Source: Chryseobacterium tagetis (GTDB lineage: Bacteria > Bacteroidota > Bacteroidia > Flavobacteriales > Weeksellaceae). Taken from it: DNA of 64,000 nucleotides. Where the stretch lies: positions 558,001-622,000 of the forward strand of contig NZ_JAERSE020000003.1 in assembly GCF_016735585.2 (NCBI RefSeq). The letters run 5' to 3'. Positions 63,162 to 64,000 of the stretch are shown in pieces. The notes beneath the pieces are model-generated. The model saw only the letters and a list, made by a program, of their open reading frames with translations. It was not told the DNA's origin and did no database searches. A program made the position numbers and the translations under genes. Positions within the stretch are counted from its first letter, which is position 1; every line of letters starts with the position of its first letter.

Positions 63162-63261
63162 TATAATAATGAATTTTTCAAGATCTCATTGATGCTTTTA
63201 ATATAAAAATTACTGCAATTTGTGTTTAAAAAAAGCATTTTTCTCTCTCGTTTAAAAACCG

Positions 63262-63269
63262 TATTTTTG
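63262..63269 (+). promoter_or_regulatory. TATTTTTG -7 element before purB
   Basis: It lies 26 nt before the purB ATG. The element is just downstream of the MITE-like repeat, so the repeat is near but outside the promoter box. Confidence 0.55.
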
Positions 63270-63295
63270 CATCATCTAAAAAGTAAAAGAAAAGA

Positions 63296-64000
63296 ATGAA
63301 TTCCTACAAAAATCCTTTGGAAGAACGCTATTCAAGCGAAGAAATGTTGTTTAACTTTTCTCACAACAATAAATTCCAGAACTGGAGAAAGCTTTGGATT
63401 GCCCTTGCTGAAATCGAAAAAGACCTTGGACTTGACATCACAGACGAGCAAATCGCTGAGTTGAAAGCTAATGCTGAAAACATCGATTACGATAAAGCAG
63501 CTGAGTATGAAAAAAAATTCCGTCATGATGTAATGGCTCACGTTCATGCGTATGGTGATGTGGCGCCTTCAGCAAAAGGAATTATTCACTTGGGAGCAAC
63601 TTCAGCATTTGTAGGAGATAATACAGACTTAATTCAAATCCGTGACGGACTTTTGATCTTAAAGAAAAAGTTGGTGAACGTGATGAAAAATCTTTCGGAT
63701 TTTGCAATTCAGTATAAAGACCTTCCAACGTTAGGATTCACCCATTTCCAACCAGCTCAGTTAACGACTGTTGGAAAAAGAGCTACACTTTGGTTACAAA
63801 GCTTGGTTCTTGACATCGAGGAGCTTGATTTCTTCTTAGAAACATTGAGATTCAGAGGAGTGAAAGGAACTACGGGAACTGCTGCAAGTTTCCTGGAACT
63901 TTTCAACGGAGATTATTCTAAAGTAAAACACTTAGATAAAGAACTTTCAAAAAGATTCGGTTTCGAAAAAGTGTTCGGAGTTTCCGGACAGACTTATGAC
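63296..64000 (+). CDS. purB: Adenylosuccinate lyase, N-terminal part (cut by the window edge)
   Basis: The first 235 codons are present. [20 protein letters not shown] is the start, [22 protein letters not shown] carries the conserved His and TS of the fumarase superfamily, [14 protein letters not shown] follows, and [15 protein letters not shown] is the next signature. The enzyme removes fumarate from SAICAR and adenylosuccinate in purine synthesis. The active-site serine loop and C-terminal helices lie beyond 64000. The start is the only ATG with a fitting promoter (26 nt upstream). Confidence 0.95.
   Translation, partial: MNSYKNPLEERYSSEEMLFNFSHNNKFQNWRKLWIALAEIEKDLGLDITDEQIAELKANAENIDYDKAAEYEKKFRHDVMAHVHAYGDVAPSAKGIIHLGATSAFVGDNTDLIQIRDGLLILKKKLVNVMKNLSDFAIQYKDLPTLGFTHFQPAQLTTVGKRATLWLQSLVLDIEELDFFLETLRFRGVKGTTGTAASFLELFNGDYSKVKHLDKELSKRFGFEKVFGVSGQTYD

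Overview
The window looks like chromosomal DNA of a Chryseobacterium-like member of the Flavobacteriia (Bacteroidota). Supporting signs are the low G+C, repeated TAnnTTTG -7 promoter elements, SusC/SusD proteins, many small secreted or lipoprotein genes, DUF2490, DUF4197 and DUF1569 families, and flavobacterial-style intergenic palindromes. The genus is an inference from gene content. No phage, plasmid, full insertion sequence or CRISPR array was seen.

Layout. (1) 1-927: a ferritin gene broken by three in-frame stops and joined in frame to a TPR-like tail that leaves the left edge. (2) 1039-6723 (-): the four-gene ligase-associated DNA repair cassette (exonuclease, ATP-dependent ligase, DExH helicase, PdeM), each pair overlapping by 4 nt. 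(3) 6739-10293: a flavin-type stress protein, a SemiSWEET, a HAD phosphatase that has lost its nucleophile motif, a Crp/Fnr regulator and an NAD-dependent reductase. (4) 11131-22170: a complete urease locus, ureABC, an outer-membrane barrel, ureE, ureF, ureG, ureD, a UreH-type nickel permease, a urea transporter, a TonB receptor and an AraC regulator. Together these could bring urea and nickel across both membranes and build the enzyme. (5) 22594-29193: tRNA-Arg(ACG), a metal-chelate binding lipoprotein, mtgA, a Gcr-family membrane protein, DUF721, a four-helix-bundle gene flanked by imperfect inverted repeats, recF and a UbiA-like membrane protein. (6) 29212-35667: a very large alpha-2-macroglobulin homologue without its thioester, followed by ecotin, giving a protease-inhibitor pair. 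(7) 35819-39411: a TolC/HlyD/ABC-2 permease export operon. (8) 39559-50595: small enzymes (VOC, SRPBCC, DUF1569), a Na+/H+ antiporter, two tandem glutamine-cyclotransferase-like lipoproteins, a deoxynucleoside kinase, an ArsC-like protein, DUF493 and DUF4197. (9) 51010-60010: a polysaccharide utilisation locus, SusC, SusD, a GH144-type glucanase, an esterase and a GH3 beta-glucosidase, best explained as beta-1,2-glucan (or other beta-glucan) use. (10) 60122-64000: a small secreted protein, an iron-type alcohol dehydrogenase, an AraC regulator, a MITE-like element with 20-bp inverted ends, and the 5' part of purB.

Points most worth a second look are the decayed ferritin-TPR chimera, the MITE-like element before purB, the repeat-flanked four-helix gene beside recF, the thioester-less macroglobulin next to ecotin, the extra barrel gene inside the urease operon, and several TAnnTTTG boxes only 4-5 nt from the start codon, which suggest leaderless mRNAs. 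I did not find a system I can call wholly new.
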